A DNA stretch of 51,320 bases, taken from Paenibacillus sp. OV219 (GTDB taxonomy: Bacteria; Bacillota; Bacilli; Paenibacillales; Paenibacillaceae). Position 1 is the stretch's first letter. Each line of letters opens with the position of its first letter. Below the pieces are notes generated by a model. The model saw only the letters and a list, made by a program, of their open reading frames with translations, made no database searches and was not told the DNA's origin. Made by a program: the position numbers and the translations under genes. This document shows, piece after piece, positions 18,318 to 26,517 of this stretch. The stretch lies in the NCBI RefSeq assembly GCF_900110075.1, contig NZ_FOCJ01000018.1, positions 1 through 51,320 on the forward strand. Reading direction: 5' to 3'.

Positions 18318-19265
18318 GTGTACAAAGCAATTATTATCGGAACAGGTCCTGCGGGACTGACAGCTGCGATTTACTTGGCACGTGCGAACATGAACCCGCT
18401 TGTAATTGAAGGTCCAGAGCCAGGCGGTCAATTGACTACGACGACGGAAGTCGAGAACTTCCCTGGTTTCCCTGAAGGTATTATGGGCCCGGATCTGATG
18501 GCTAATATGCGTAAACAAGCAGAGCGTTTCGGCGCGGAATTCCGTACGGGCTGGGTCAATTCGGTCGATACGTCGAAGCGTCCGTTCACGCTTCAAGTTG
18601 AAGGTCAAGGCGAGCTGCAAGCTGAGTCGTTGATTATATCGACTGGCGCATCCGCGAAGTACCTCGGCATTGCGAACGAGCGCGAGAATGTGGGCAAAGG
18701 CGTCAGCACTTGCGCAACTTGCGACGGCTTTTTCTTCCGCGGTAAGAAAATCATCGTTGTCGGCGGTGGAGACTCCGCGATGGAAGAAGCGAACTTCCTG
18801 ACTCGCTTCGCTTCCGAAGTTGTGCTAGTACACCGCCGCGCAGAGATGCGTGCTTCGAAGATCATGCAAGACCGTGCGCGTGAGAACAGCAAGATTAGCT
18901 GGGCGCTGGACCGTACGCCGCTTGAAGTGGTTGCGACTGGGATGGGTGTAACGGGCCTTAAGGTGCGTAACAACGCAACAGGCGAAGAAGAAGTGATCGA
19001 GACGAACGGGATCTTCGTGGCAATCGGCCACACGCCGAACACGAAGTTCCTCGGCGGCCAGCTGGAAACGGACGAGACAGGTTATCTGCTTGTGAAGCCG
19101 GGTACATCTGAGACGAACATTCCAGGCATCTTCGCTTGCGGCGACGTACAGGACAACAAGTACCGCCAAGCCATTACAGCGGCTGGAAGCGGCTGTATGG
19201 CAGCTCTTGATTGCGAGAAGTTCCTCGATGGCCACGCAGTACACGACTGGAGCCAAACGGTCTAA
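18318..19265 (+). CDS. trxB: Thioredoxin-disulfide reductase
   Basis: A 315-residue FAD enzyme that reduces thioredoxin with NADPH. FAD motif IIGTGPAGLTAAIYLARA lies at residues 5-22, the redox-active pair Cys132/Cys135 in CATCDGFF, the NADPH motif IVVGGGDSAMEEA near 152 with HRRAEMRA near 175, and the C-terminal FAD contact GIFACGDVQDNKYRQ near 272. Standard length. GTG start at 18318 after TAGGAGGC. It is followed by a strong terminator. Position after the yvcD-type gene matches B. subtilis. Confidence 0.97.
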   Translation: MYKAIIIGTGPAGLTAAIYLARANMNPLVIEGPEPGGQLTTTTEVENFPGFPEGIMGPDLMANMRKQAERFGAEFRTGWVNSVDTSKRPFTLQVEGQGELQAESLIISTGASAKYLGIANERENVGKGVSTCATCDGFFFRGKKIIVVGGGDSAMEEANFLTRFASEVVLVHRRAEMRASKIMQDRARENSKISWALDRTPLEVVATGMGVTGLKVRNNATGEEEVIETNGIFVAIGHTPNTKFLGGQLETDETGYLLVKPGTSETNIPGIFACGDVQDNKYRQAITAAGSGCMAALDCEKFLDGHAVHDWSQTV

Positions 19266-19311
19266 CATGACCTCCATAAACGCGGTTCAATAATAGTAAA
19301 CACCGCATGGA

Positions 19312-19342
19312 TGACGCTGTCCGTAATGTACGGACAGCGTCA
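19312..19342 (+). terminator. trxB: Terminator after trxB
   Basis: Fourteen-base perfect arms TGACGCTGTCCGTA/TACGGACAGCGTCA around a three-base loop, followed by CTTCTTG. Confidence 0.8.
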
Positions 19343-19423
19343 CTTCTTGTACGAGCAGCAAGCCTTGTTGCCCGCTAGATTTAAGAAGCTATTTCGCTGG
19401 GATTGGCCGGGGGTTGTTTGTCC

Positions 19424-19452
19424 TTGACCAGTTGGAAGCGTTCGCTTATAGT
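19424..19452 (+). promoter_or_regulatory. glcK: Predicted promoter of glcK
   Basis: TTGACC at 19424-19429 and TATAGT at 19447-19452 with a 17-base spacer, 63 bases before the start codon. Confidence 0.7.
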
Positions 19453-19514
19453 TTTAGTTGCAAGCAAATGATCGAAAGAAATACTAACTCCCTATATTAT
19501 AGAGGTGGCCTATT

Positions 19515-20465
19515 ATGTCAGAGAAAATTGTCGTTGGTGTGGATATCGGCGGTACTGCAATTAAAGTTGGAATTTGCAGCATGGAAGGCGAGTTGCTGCA
19601 TACATTTGAAGGACCGACAGAAGTTGAGAAGGGTTCTGACGTTGTTTGCGACAACATCGCAAAATACGCGAAGCAAATCGTAGAAGAGTCTTCTTTCACT
19701 TGGGAGCATGTTGAAGGCGTTGGCATCGGCATTGCCGGCTTCTTGGACATCGCGAACGGTATTGTTAAGCAATCGGTCAACTTGTTCTTCGACAATGTGC
19801 CGCTCAAGGCTATTCTTGAAGAGAAGCTCAGCAAAAGAGTGCTTGTGAACAATGACGCGAACGTAGCAGCACTTGGCGAAGCATGGGCTGGCGCAGGCCG
19901 CGGTATCAATGATTGCGTATGCTACACGCTTGGTACAGGCGTTGGCGGCGGCGTTATCATCAACGGCAAAATCGTAGAAGGCTTCGCTGGCATGGCTGGC
20001 GAGCTTGGACATATGGTAACAGTTCCTGATTTGGAAGCTATTCAATGTAACTGCGGTCAAATGGGCTGTCTCGAAACAGTTTCGTCCGCAACAGGTATTA
20101 TTCGTATGGCGAAGGATGCTGTTGCGCGTGGAGATCGTACATCGTTGTCGTTTGTGGAAGACATCATGGCGAAGGACGTTATCGATGCGGCAAAAGCTGG
20201 CGACGAAGTTGCAGCGCGCATCGTAACACGTGCCGCATTCTACTTGGGCAAATCGCTCGGTACGATGGCGGTTGTTCTGAACCCGCAGCGTTTCATCATC
20301 GGCGGTGGCGTTTCCAAAGCAGGCGAATTCCTGTTTGAACAAATCCGTGAAGCATTCAAGAAATCGGCTCCAGCAATGGCGCAAGAGGGCGTTGAGATCG
20401 TCCCTGCAATTCTCGGCAATGATGCTGGTGTTGTTGGCGCAGCTGGACTTATTATTCGTTCATAG
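19515..20465 (+). CDS. glcK: ROK-family glucokinase
   Basis: A 316-residue sugar kinase that phosphorylates free glucose to glucose-6-phosphate with ATP. Phosphate loop VGVDIGGTAIKVG lies at residues 7-19, catalytic-region NNDANVAALGE near 115, GTGVGGGVI near 137, the sugar-contacting GELGHM near 158, and the ROK zinc site CNCGQMGCLE near 179. In B. subtilis a Nudix gene (yvcI) sits between trxB and rapZ. Here glcK takes that slot and probably starts the unit glcK-rapZ-yvcK-whiA. This adds a sugar-entry enzyme to the carbon-control genes nearby. Specificity for glucose is inferred from family. Confidence 0.92.
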   Translation: MSEKIVVGVDIGGTAIKVGICSMEGELLHTFEGPTEVEKGSDVVCDNIAKYAKQIVEESSFTWEHVEGVGIGIAGFLDIANGIVKQSVNLFFDNVPLKAILEEKLSKRVLVNNDANVAALGEAWAGAGRGINDCVCYTLGTGVGGGVIINGKIVEGFAGMAGELGHMVTVPDLEAIQCNCGQMGCLETVSSATGIIRMAKDAVARGDRTSLSFVEDIMAKDVIDAAKAGDEVAARIVTRAAFYLGKSLGTMAVVLNPQRFIIGGGVSKAGEFLFEQIREAFKKSAPAMAQEGVEIVPAILGNDAGVVGAAGLIIRS

Positions 20466-20496
20466 ATGAATGGTTGCTGGTAGGGAGGGATAGACG

Positions 20497-21384
20497 ATGG
20501 ACGTGGGAACAGCGATGGCAAGGCTGGTCATTATTACAGGCATGTCCGGAGCGGGCAAGACGATTGCAGTACAGAGCCTGGAGGATCTCGGGTTCTTCTG
20601 CGTCGATAATCTGCCGCCGGTGCTTATACCGAAATTTGCCGAGCTAATTGAGCAGTCGAATGGCAAAATCGGCAAAGTAGCGCTCGTAATCGACCTGCGT
20701 GGGCGCGAGTTTTTCACCGCATTGTCGGAGTCTCTGGCCTACGTGAAAGAGCATTATACGATAGGGTACGAAATTCTGTTCCTCGATGCGACGGACGGCG
20801 TACTCGTCCAGCGATACAAGGAAAGCCGTCGTCTGCACCCGCTGGCGGCGGAAGGGCTGCCGCTTGAAGGGATTAAGCTGGAGAGGCGCTTGCTCGAAGA
20901 CTTGAAGGGCTGGGCGACGCAGGTTATTGATACAAGCAGCCTGAAGCCGGCGCAGCTCAAGGAACGGATTATATCCCGTTTCACCAATTCCGATGTGAGC
21001 AAAATATCGGTTAACGTTATTTCTTTCGGATTTAAATACGGCATTCCGATCGATGCCGATTTGATTTATGATGTGCGCTTCCTGCCTAATCCACATTATA
21101 TTGATCATCTTAGGCCGAACACAGGGCAAGATCTTGAAGTGTACGAGTATGTCATGAAATGGCCGGAGACGCAGACCTTTCTGACGAAGCTGCTCGATAT
21201 GCTCCAGTTTCTTATTCCGCTGTATCACAAAGAAGGCAAGAGTCAGGTCGTCATTGGCATTGGCTGCACTGGCGGCAAACACCGTTCAGTCGCGATTGCC
21301 GAATATTTAGGCCGTATTCTGGGGAGCAGCGATACGGAGCTCGTTCGTGTCAGCCATCGAGATTCAGAGCGTGATCGGAGCTGA
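20497..21384 (+). CDS. rapZ: RNase adapter / nucleotide-binding protein RapZ (YvcJ)
   Basis: A 295-residue P-loop protein. The Walker A motif [20 protein letters not shown] lies at about 15-34, followed by CVDNLPP, and Walker B-like [10 protein letters not shown] near 68. The conserved C-terminal domain includes [19 protein letters not shown] near 250. In E. coli RapZ steers RNase E to the small RNA GlmZ. In B. subtilis YvcJ is a GTPase linked to competence, and its RNA role is unproven. The gene begins 31 bases after glcK with AGGGAGGG upstream. It overlaps a possible longer yvcK start. Confidence 0.95.
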   Translation: MDVGTAMARLVIITGMSGAGKTIAVQSLEDLGFFCVDNLPPVLIPKFAELIEQSNGKIGKVALVIDLRGREFFTALSESLAYVKEHYTIGYEILFLDATDGVLVQRYKESRRLHPLAAEGLPLEGIKLERRLLEDLKGWATQVIDTSSLKPAQLKERIISRFTNSDVSKISVNVISFGFKYGIPIDADLIYDVRFLPNPHYIDHLRPNTGQDLEVYEYVMKWPETQTFLTKLLDMLQFLIPLYHKEGKSQVVIGIGCTGGKHRSVAIAEYLGRILGSSDTELVRVSHRDSERDRS

Positions 21385-21391
21385 GGGCAGA

Positions 21392-22375
21392 ATGACAGAA
21401 CGTCGTAAGGAACAATTGCCCCGTATCGTCGTCATTGGCGGCGGTACGGGTCTTTCCGTCATGTTGCGCGGCTTGAAGGAGAAGCCTCTCGACATCACTG
21501 CCATTGTTACGGTGGCTGATGACGGCGGCAGCTCCGGCATTCTGCGTAATGAACTGCAGATGCCGCCTCCAGGCGATATTCGCAACGTGCTCATCGCGCT
21601 TGCGGATGTGGAGCCGCTGCTTTCAGATATGCTGCAATATCGGTTCAACTCAGGCACAGGTCTTGCAGGCCACAGCTTGGGCAATTTGATGCTTGCGGCA
21701 ATGACGGATATCTCTGGTGATTTCGTCTCTGGCGTGCGGATGCTAAGCAAGGTATTGGCAGTACGCGGGCGTGTGCTCCCGGCTGCTGGAGAAGCGATTG
21801 TGCTTAAAGCAGAAACGGTAGACGGAACGATTATTACCGGAGAATCGAGTATTCCGAAGGCAGGCAAAGCAATCAAGCGGGTCTTCATTGAGCCGCCGGA
21901 TGTGGAGCCGCTGGAGGAAGCGGTGGAGGCAATCAAGCAGGCTGACGCCATACTAATTGGACCAGGCAGCTTGTACACCAGCATAATTCCGAACTTGCTT
22001 GTGCCGAAGCTGGCGGAGAGCATCGTGGATTCGAATGCTGTCAAAATGTTCGTCTGCAACGTGATGACACAGCCAGGCGAAACGGACAATTATTCAGTAA
22101 GCGATCATCTGGAAGCTGTGCATAAACATATCGGTCACCATCTGTTCGACTATGTAATCGTCAACGATGGCGAGATTCCGGAGCAGGTGCAGATGAAGTA
22201 TGCTGAACGTGGTGCGAAGGCGGTCCATCTTGATTTAGAAGAAGTGAAACGGCGCGGCTATGAAGTGGTCGCAGACCGACTGGTGCTGTTCCGTACGTAT
22301 CTGCGTCATGATGCGGTACGGCTCAGTCATCATATTTATCAGCTTGTAGAAAGCTGGATGGAACGAAAGAGGTGA
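21392..22375 (+). CDS. yvcK: YvcK-family gluconeogenesis factor
   Basis: A 327-residue protein of the CofD-like fold. Seen: VVIGGGTGLSVMLRGLK near residue 12, TVADDGGSSGILR near 41, PPPGDIRNVLIALAD near 57, NSGTGLAGHSLGNLMLAAM near 85, and IGPGSLYTSIIPNLLV near 188. YvcK binds UDP-sugars and is needed for growth on gluconeogenic carbon sources and for wall enzyme localisation in B. subtilis (family knowledge). I chose the ATG at 21392 after GAGGGCAG. A GTG at 21347 would overlap rapZ by 38 bases. It sits in the conserved triad rapZ-yvcK-whiA. Confidence 0.94.
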   Translation: MTERRKEQLPRIVVIGGGTGLSVMLRGLKEKPLDITAIVTVADDGGSSGILRNELQMPPPGDIRNVLIALADVEPLLSDMLQYRFNSGTGLAGHSLGNLMLAAMTDISGDFVSGVRMLSKVLAVRGRVLPAAGEAIVLKAETVDGTIITGESSIPKAGKAIKRVFIEPPDVEPLEEAVEAIKQADAILIGPGSLYTSIIPNLLVPKLAESIVDSNAVKMFVCNVMTQPGETDNYSVSDHLEAVHKHIGHHLFDYVIVNDGEIPEQVQMKYAERGAKAVHLDLEEVKRRGYEVVADRLVLFRTYLRHDAVRLSHHIYQLVESWMERKR

Positions 22376-22381
22376 GTTACA

Positions 22382-23323
22382 TTGTCTTTTGCGGGACAAA
22401 CCAAAAAAGAATTGACGCTCATCGAAGCGGATCCGTGCTGTGAGAAAGCGGAGCTATCTGCGCTCATCCGAATGAACGGCTCTGTGTCACTATCCAGTCG
22501 TAAAATCATCCTCGATATTTCAACCGAGAATGCCGCGATTGCACGGCGGATCTATTCCCTCATCAAGAAGCAGTTTGCCGTTCATACGGAGCTGCTCGTG
22601 CGCAAGAAGATGAGGCTGAAGAAGAACAACGTTTATATCGTACGGATTCCGACGAGGGTGCAGGAGATACTGAGTGATCTTAAGATTGTTTCTGAAGGCT
22701 TTATGTTCCATGATGGCATTGACAAAGAGATCATTCGCAAGTCTTGCTGCAAACGCTCGTATTTGCGCGGTGCGTTTCTGGCTGGAGGTTCGGTGAACAA
22801 TCCGGAAGGGTCATCCTATCACCTTGAAATTGCGACCATGTATGAAGAGCACTGCAAGTCGCTTGTGGAGCTGGCGAACAAGTTCGATTTGAATGCCCGC
22901 TGCATCGAGCGCAAGAAGGGGTTCATCTTCTACATGAAAGAGGGCGAGAAAATTATCGAGCTCCTCAGCATCATCGGCGCGCATCAGGCGCTGTTCAAGT
23001 TTGAGGATGTCCGCATTATGCGGGATATGCGCAACTCTGTGAACCGAATTGTCAACTGCGAGACGGCCAATCTGAATAAGACGATTGGTGCAGCAGTACG
23101 GCAGATTGATAATATTAAGCTGCTGGAGCGAGAGATTGGCCTTAATACCTTGCCGGATAAACTTCGAGAAGTGGCGCAAGTGCGGCTGACGCACCCTGAT
23201 CTGAATTTAACGGAAGTCGGCGAAATGCTTAGCGGTAAAGTGAGCAAGTCCGGTGTTAATCACCGATTGCGCAAAATCGATGAGCTTGCCGGAAAAATAA
23301 GGAACAGTGTAGCGGAAGGCTAG
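22382..23323 (+). CDS. whiA: DNA-binding protein WhiA
   Basis: A 313-residue protein with an N-terminal degenerate LAGLIDADG homing-endonuclease-like domain (residues about 20-200, including [17 protein letters not shown] near 124) and a C-terminal helix-turn-helix ([20 protein letters not shown] near 280). In Streptomyces WhiA is a sporulation regulator. In Bacillus it binds DNA and affects cell division and chromosome segregation. TTG start at 22382, six bases after the yvcK stop, with AGAGGTGAG upstream. It is the last gene of the glcK-whiA unit before a separate HPr promoter region. Confidence 0.95.
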   Translation: MSFAGQTKKELTLIEADPCCEKAELSALIRMNGSVSLSSRKIILDISTENAAIARRIYSLIKKQFAVHTELLVRKKMRLKKNNVYIVRIPTRVQEILSDLKIVSEGFMFHDGIDKEIIRKSCCKRSYLRGAFLAGGSVNNPEGSSYHLEIATMYEEHCKSLVELANKFDLNARCIERKKGFIFYMKEGEKIIELLSIIGAHQALFKFEDVRIMRDMRNSVNRIVNCETANLNKTIGAAVRQIDNIKLLEREIGLNTLPDKLREVAQVRLTHPDLNLTEVGEMLSGKVSKSGVNHRLRKIDELAGKIRNSVAEG

Positions 23324-23411
23324 TGTAGATTTCATAAAAGTGATATAATGGTGAGTAAGCGTAAACGGCTATGTCCGTCCTCTGGCGGCAAGGGCTTACG
23401 TTACGCGAAGA

Positions 23412-23455
23412 CATTATAGAAATTCATACAGACACAGCATATAAATTCTATAATG
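23412..23455 (+). promoter_or_regulatory. Perfect inverted repeat overlapping a -10 box before the HPr-family gene
   Basis: CATTATAGAA at 23412-23421 and TTCTATAATG at 23446-23455 are perfect 10-base arms 24 bases apart. The right arm contains TATAAT at 23449-23454, about 65 bases before the gene. A further TATAAT lies at 23344-23349. An operator or a promoter-overlapping RNA hairpin are both possible. Confidence 0.5.
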
Positions 23456-23519
23456 TTAATATGACGTTTGTAAGTTTCTCAATCGTTGGATTGAATTTCG
23501 TATAGGGGGTAAGGTTTCC

Positions 23520-23789
23520 ATGACAAGACACCCGGTTGTCGTTCGACTGAAAACGGGTCTTCATGCAAGACCAGCCGCACTTTTTGTTCAGGAAGCGAAC
23601 AAGTTCTCTTCTGAGGTGTTCGTAGAGAAAGATGATAAAAAAGTGAATGCTAAATCGATTATGGGCATTATGAGCCTTGCAATCAGCTCCGGTACTGAAG
23701 TTACGATTAGTGCTGAGGGTTCGGACGCCGATCAGGCTGTAACCGCTTTAGTCAATTTGGTAAGCAAGGAAGAATTAGAAAACCAATAA
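23520..23789 (+). CDS. ptsH: HPr-family phosphocarrier in the crh locus, His15 present
   Basis: An 89-residue HPr-fold protein. His15 (TGLHARPA), the site phosphorylated by PTS enzyme I, and Ser46 (KSIMGIMS), the site of HprK, are both present. The gene occupies the position of B. subtilis crh, directly after whiA, and its middle (ALFVQEANKF, KKVNAKSIMG) resembles Crh. However, Crh has Gln15 and cannot carry sugar-transport phosphate. This protein could therefore serve both sugar transport and CcpA co-repression. No enzyme I gene follows. ATG after a GGGGGTAAGG site. If another ptsH exists in the genome this may still be a Crh-like specialist. Confidence 0.92.
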   Translation: MTRHPVVVRLKTGLHARPAALFVQEANKFSSEVFVEKDDKKVNAKSIMGIMSLAISSGTEVTISAEGSDADQAVTALVNLVSKEELENQ

Positions 23790-23816
23790 GATCGGTTAAC
23801 GATCACCATGAAGGAG

Positions 23817-23836
23817 CTCCCATGCGGGGGTTTTTT
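23817..23836 (+). terminator. Terminator after the HPr-family gene
   Basis: CTCCC/GGGGG stem (one G-T pair) with a four-base loop, followed by six T. Confidence 0.7.
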
Positions 23837-23935
23837 CTATTTTCGGAACAAATTTCCGTACGGGCCGCAACAAAGTTTTGCCTCGCAGCGTCTGAATAGA
23901 TAGAATCGCATTTAAGAAGATAAGGGGCGAGTGAA

Positions 23936-24709
23936 ATGATGTGGAATCGGAAATGGGTGCTTGTGCCTGTGCTGGCACTAGCAGTGGGAGTTGGAACGGT
24001 GTTTGGAGCGGCTGGTCATAACGGCAATGAGGTGTACGCAGTTGATAATAGTGTAATTGTACAGAAGAGCACAATTACGGTTGCGGGTTCAGGTAAGCTG
24101 CAGGTTACACCTGACGTTGCTTATGTAAACGTTGCCGTGGAGACACGCGCAACAACGGCGAAGGAAGCACAAGCCCAGAATGCGAACCAGTTTGCCGGCC
24201 TGAAGAAAGTGCTGTTCACGACATACAAGATGGCAGAGAAGGATGTTAAGACGGTAGGCTTCTACGTTCAGCCGGAATACACTTACGATCAGAAGACAGG
24301 CGAAAGCAAGGTGAAGGGCTATGTAGCGACGCATAGCGTTCAAATTACGACACGTAACCTGGATGGCATCGGTCAGCTGCTGGATGCACTATCCGCATCA
24401 GGCGCTAATCGTGTAGATGGCGTACAGTTTGATACCGAGAAGCAGGATCAATACGAGCTGCAAGCGCTAGAAAAGGCAATGGCGAATGCTAAAGCGAAGG
24501 CCGATACCCTTGCGAAGGCAGCAGGCAAGCAAGTGAAGGAAGTCATCTCGATCTCGCAAAACAACGTAAATTCCGGCCCGATCTACTACGGTCAAGGTGG
24601 AATGGCGAAAGCAGATATGGCAGCATCGAGTGAGAGTGCGCCAACGAGTGTAGAAACAGGCGTCATTAATGTTTCCACCGACATTACGGTTGTGTACGAG
24701 ATGCAATAA
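23936..24709 (+). CDS. Exported SIMPL-domain protein (DUF541)
   Basis: A 257-residue secreted or membrane-anchored protein. A signal segment covers residues about 5-26 (basic start, hydrophobic core, small residues near 34). The SIMPL domain follows from about 45 to the end: ITVAGSGKLQVTPDVAYVNV near 45, a helix-rich middle, and FDTEKQDQYELQALEKAMAN with AKAKADTLAKAAGK near 168. Family knowledge: SIMPL/DUF541 proteins are periplasmic or surface proteins, some linked to oxidative stress, and the biochemical role is unclear. Start at 23936 or the adjacent ATG at 23939, after GGGGCGAG. It stands alone, with terminators on both sides. Confidence 0.85.
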   Translation: MMWNRKWVLVPVLALAVGVGTVFGAAGHNGNEVYAVDNSVIVQKSTITVAGSGKLQVTPDVAYVNVAVETRATTAKEAQAQNANQFAGLKKVLFTTYKMAEKDVKTVGFYVQPEYTYDQKTGESKVKGYVATHSVQITTRNLDGIGQLLDALSASGANRVDGVQFDTEKQDQYELQALEKAMANAKAKADTLAKAAGKQVKEVISISQNNVNSGPIYYGQGGMAKADMAASSESAPTSVETGVINVSTDITVVYEMQ

Positions 24710-24720
24710 CATGAAACAGA

Positions 24721-24760
24721 AAAGGCAGGCCATTCTCCAGAAGGAGAGCGGCCTGCCTTT
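24721..24760. terminator. Bidirectional terminator between SIMPL gene and sda-like gene
   Basis: AAAGGCAGGCC pairs with GGCCTGCCTTT around an inner TTCTCC/GGAGAG stem. A runs on one side and T runs on the other can serve both converging genes. Confidence 0.85.
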
Positions 24761-24777
24761 ATTAAGTTGAAATTCGC

Positions 24778-25089
24778 TTATGCCAGTGTCCTATGGTCAT
24801 TGCTAGTAGTTAAACCTCGCTGCTCGATGGCATGTTCAATTAGAGCAATGAATTCTTCGGACAAGCGCATGGCAATAGCTTCGTGGTAGACCTCAATGAG
24901 ATGGGTATCGCTAAGAGGTCGCAGCAGGAGGGACTTGTCCTGTATCGGCAAGAATAGATTGTGTGTATCTCCAACAGTCGAATGTGAAAAACCTGGCTCA
25001 TAGGCCGGTGTGTACTGTGCGTATGCGCTTCCCGCATCGCCTGATCGAATAAAATTTCGCACGCTTGCGAATGGATTCGTAAGTTTCAT
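24778..25089 (-). CDS. sda: Sda-like sporulation checkpoint protein with N-terminal extension
   Basis: A 103-residue protein. Residues about 57-85 (LSDTHLIEVYHEAIAMRLSE then EFIALIEHAIEQRGL) match the helical hairpin of Sda: LSD, LIE, a Tyr, Phe-Ile, LIE and a final Arg are in the expected places. Sda binds the sporulation kinase KinA and blocks phosphorelay when replication is disturbed. B. subtilis Sda is only about 46 residues. Here about 52 residues precede the hairpin, polar and rich in Ser, Gly and Tyr. The ATG at 25089 has GGAG ten bases upstream on the minus strand. No internal start with a better ribosome site is visible. One weak DnaA-box-like ATATCCACC lies about 50 bases upstream, at 25138-25146 on the minus strand. 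Confidence 0.72.
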   Translation of the reverse strand: MKLTNPFASVRNFIRSGDAGSAYAQYTPAYEPGFSHSTVGDTHNLFLPIQDKSLLLRPLSDTHLIEVYHEAIAMRLSEEFIALIEHAIEQRGLTTSNDHRTLA

Positions 25090-25217
25090 GCGTGTGCAAC
25101 TCCGTTATTATAGATTTCCAAAGCATAGCCTAAGGGACGGTGGATATGGAATCATTTAGTACATATTAACATGATTTTTATAGCCAGTCCGCACCGATTC
25201 AGCGCGTTAAATGACTG

Positions 25218-25246
25218 TTGACATAACAATTTTTTTATGGTATTTA
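25218..25246 (+). promoter_or_regulatory. Orphan consensus promoter facing the clpP terminator
   Basis: TTGACA at 25218-25223 and TATTTA at 25241-25246 with a 17-base spacer on the plus strand. No plus-strand gene follows. The next element is the hairpin at 25283-25321. A short transcript of about 70 bases is possible. Confidence 0.45.
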
Positions 25247-25282
25247 TTAGAAATTTCATTTGATGAACTTAGAGAACAAAGT

Positions 25283-25321
25283 AAAGAGCGACCATCCCTA
25301 GTGAAGGGAAGGTCGCTCTTT
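25283..25321. terminator. clpP: clpP terminator, possibly bidirectional
   Basis: AAAGAGCGACC and GGTCGCTCTTT are perfect 11-base arms with an inner TCCC/GGGA pairing. Read on the minus strand it ends clpP. On the plus strand it could end the orphan transcript. Confidence 0.85.
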
Positions 25322-25358
25322 CATATGGTATATAATTAAGCTGGTTATACTTGAGGGA

Positions 25359-25949
25359 TTACATCTTCTCAATTACTTTATCAACGAGGCCGTATGCAGC
25401 AGCTTCAGCGGCTGACATGAAGTAGTCGCGGTCCGTATCGCGCTCGATTTTCTCAAGCGGCTGACCTGTGTTCGCGGATAGAATGCCGTTCAGCCTATCC
25501 CGCGTCTTCAAGATATGCTTCGCGCGAATCTCAATATCGCTTGCTTGGCCTTGTGCGCCGCCGAGCGGTTGGTGAATCATCACTTCGCTGTTAGGCAGTG
25601 CATAACGCTTGCCATTCGCGCCTGCTGCGAGCAAGAATGCACCCATCGAAGCGGCCATACCGACACAGATCGTCGACACTTGCGGTTTAATGAAGTTCAT
25701 CGTATCAAAAATAGCGAAGCCAGCGGATACAGAACCGCCAGGGCTGTTAATGTAAAGTGAGATGTCTTTTTCCGGATCATCGGCTGCTAGGAACAACAAC
25801 TGCGCGATAATGGAGTTTGCGACCATATCGTTGACCGGCGTGCCGAGGAAAACAATTCGATCCTTTAGCAAACGGGAGTAGATGTCGTAGGCGCGTTCGC
25901 CGCGGTTGCTCTGTTCAATAACCATTGGTACGAAATTCATCATTTCCAT
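25359..25949 (-). CDS. clpP: ATP-dependent Clp protease proteolytic subunit
   Basis: A 196-residue serine protease that forms the double-ring chamber used with ClpC, ClpX or ClpE. Catalytic Ser101 in [12 protein letters not shown], His126 in [13 protein letters not shown], and Asp in [12 protein letters not shown] near 170 form the triad. The oxyanion region is [11 protein letters not shown] near 67. The ATG at 25949 sits six bases after AAGGAGGT. A Met three residues later aligns with the usual N-terminus of homologs. A CtsR box overlaps its promoter. ClpP also degrades proteins tagged by the tmRNA encoded at 46023. Confidence 0.97.
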   Translation of the reverse strand: MEMMNFVPMVIEQSNRGERAYDIYSRLLKDRIVFLGTPVNDMVANSIIAQLLFLAADDPEKDISLYINSPGGSVSAGFAIFDTMNFIKPQVSTICVGMAASMGAFLLAAGANGKRYALPNSEVMIHQPLGGAQGQASDIEIRAKHILKTRDRLNGILSANTGQPLEKIERDTDRDYFMSAAEAAAYGLVDKVIEKM

Positions 25950-25997
25950 CGTAAGACCTCCTTGGGAACATGGATTAAAGTAGTGATTCGTGTATTC

Positions 25998-26037
25998 ATC
26001 ATAACGGATTGATCAGGAAAAGTCAAAGATGGTCAAA
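25998..26037 (-). promoter_or_regulatory. clpP: clpP promoter with overlapping CtsR operator
   Basis: On the minus strand TTGACT (26021-26026) and TATGAT (25998-26003) are spaced by 17 bases. On the plus strand AGTCAAAGATGGTCAAA at 26021-26037 fits the CtsR heptad repeat RGTCAAA-nAn-RGTCAAA without mismatch and covers the -35. CtsR repression of clpP, relieved by heat, is therefore expected. The rest of the gap up to 26232 shows nothing further I can name. Confidence 0.85.
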
Positions 26038-26232
26038 GCATCGCAAAAGTCAGTCAAATTCGCCGGGAAACAAGGTTACTTTGTGCTGGAATTGGAGATG
26101 CTGTATGAGGTGCAGGGCAGGGATATGCGAGCAACTACGCCTTCGCCAGTCTTGAGTGGAGTGGCGAATCGTTGTGTGCGGAGTTCATTCAGACATGAGT
26201 AGGCGAGGCGCTTATACATGCTAAATGAAAAG

Positions 26233-26263
26233 AAAGGACCCTCCGTTTATCGGAAGGTCCTTT
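26233..26263 (-). terminator. Terminator of tRNA-Arg
   Basis: AAAGGACC and GGTCCTTT arms with inner TCCG/CGGA pairing. On the minus strand it is followed by a CTTTTCATTT T-rich run. Confidence 0.8.
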
Positions 26264-26294
26264 GTTATGAAAGCATATGTTGATTATCGGTAAA

Positions 26295-26369
26295 TGGCGC
26301 GCCCGCGAGGAATTGAACCTCGATCTCAGGCTCCGGAGGCCTACGTCATATCCATTGGACCACGGGCGC
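26295..26369 (-). tRNA. tRNA-Arg (CCG)
   Basis: On the minus strand the acceptor GCGCCCG pairs with CGGGCGC, the anticodon loop CTCCGGA gives CCG, the T-arm is GAGGTTCAATTCCTC, and CCA is encoded. It is a single tRNA gene between clpP and cggR on the strand opposite to glycolysis, with its own terminator. Confidence 0.93.
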
Positions 26370-26454
26370 GTATTGTGACAGCGAAATTAAGTATATGTGA
26401 TTGCTTGGAGAAAAGCAAGTGCGAGCGGGAAATAAAATTTGCAGAAATCGTGAC

Positions 26455-26468
26455 AGTAAACGTTTTCA
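26455..26468 (+). promoter_or_regulatory. cre-like site upstream of the glycolytic operon
   Basis: AGTAAACGTTTTCA matches the CcpA consensus TGWAARCGYTWNCW at 13 of 14 positions, failing only at the first base. It ends 15 bases before the -35 of the cggR promoter, an upstream position more typical of CcpA activation than of road-block repression. Confidence 0.55.
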
Positions 26469-26483
26469 CCGGGCAAAGTGATC

Positions 26484-26512
26484 TTGCCCCTGTCTGCAGT
26501 TTGGAGTACAAT
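26484..26512 (+). promoter_or_regulatory. cggR: Promoter of the cggR-gap glycolytic operon
   Basis: TTGCCC at 26484-26489 and TACAAT at 26507-26512 with a 17-base spacer. The -35 forms one arm of an inverted repeat GGGCAA/TTGCCC at 26471-26489. The CggR operator follows directly downstream. Confidence 0.75.
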
Positions 26513-26517
26513 AAACC

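Noticed and set aside
25136..25148. DnaA box controlling the sda-like gene
   Set aside because: Only one copy (ATATCCACC) with two mismatches to the consensus, so it is too weak to list as a feature.
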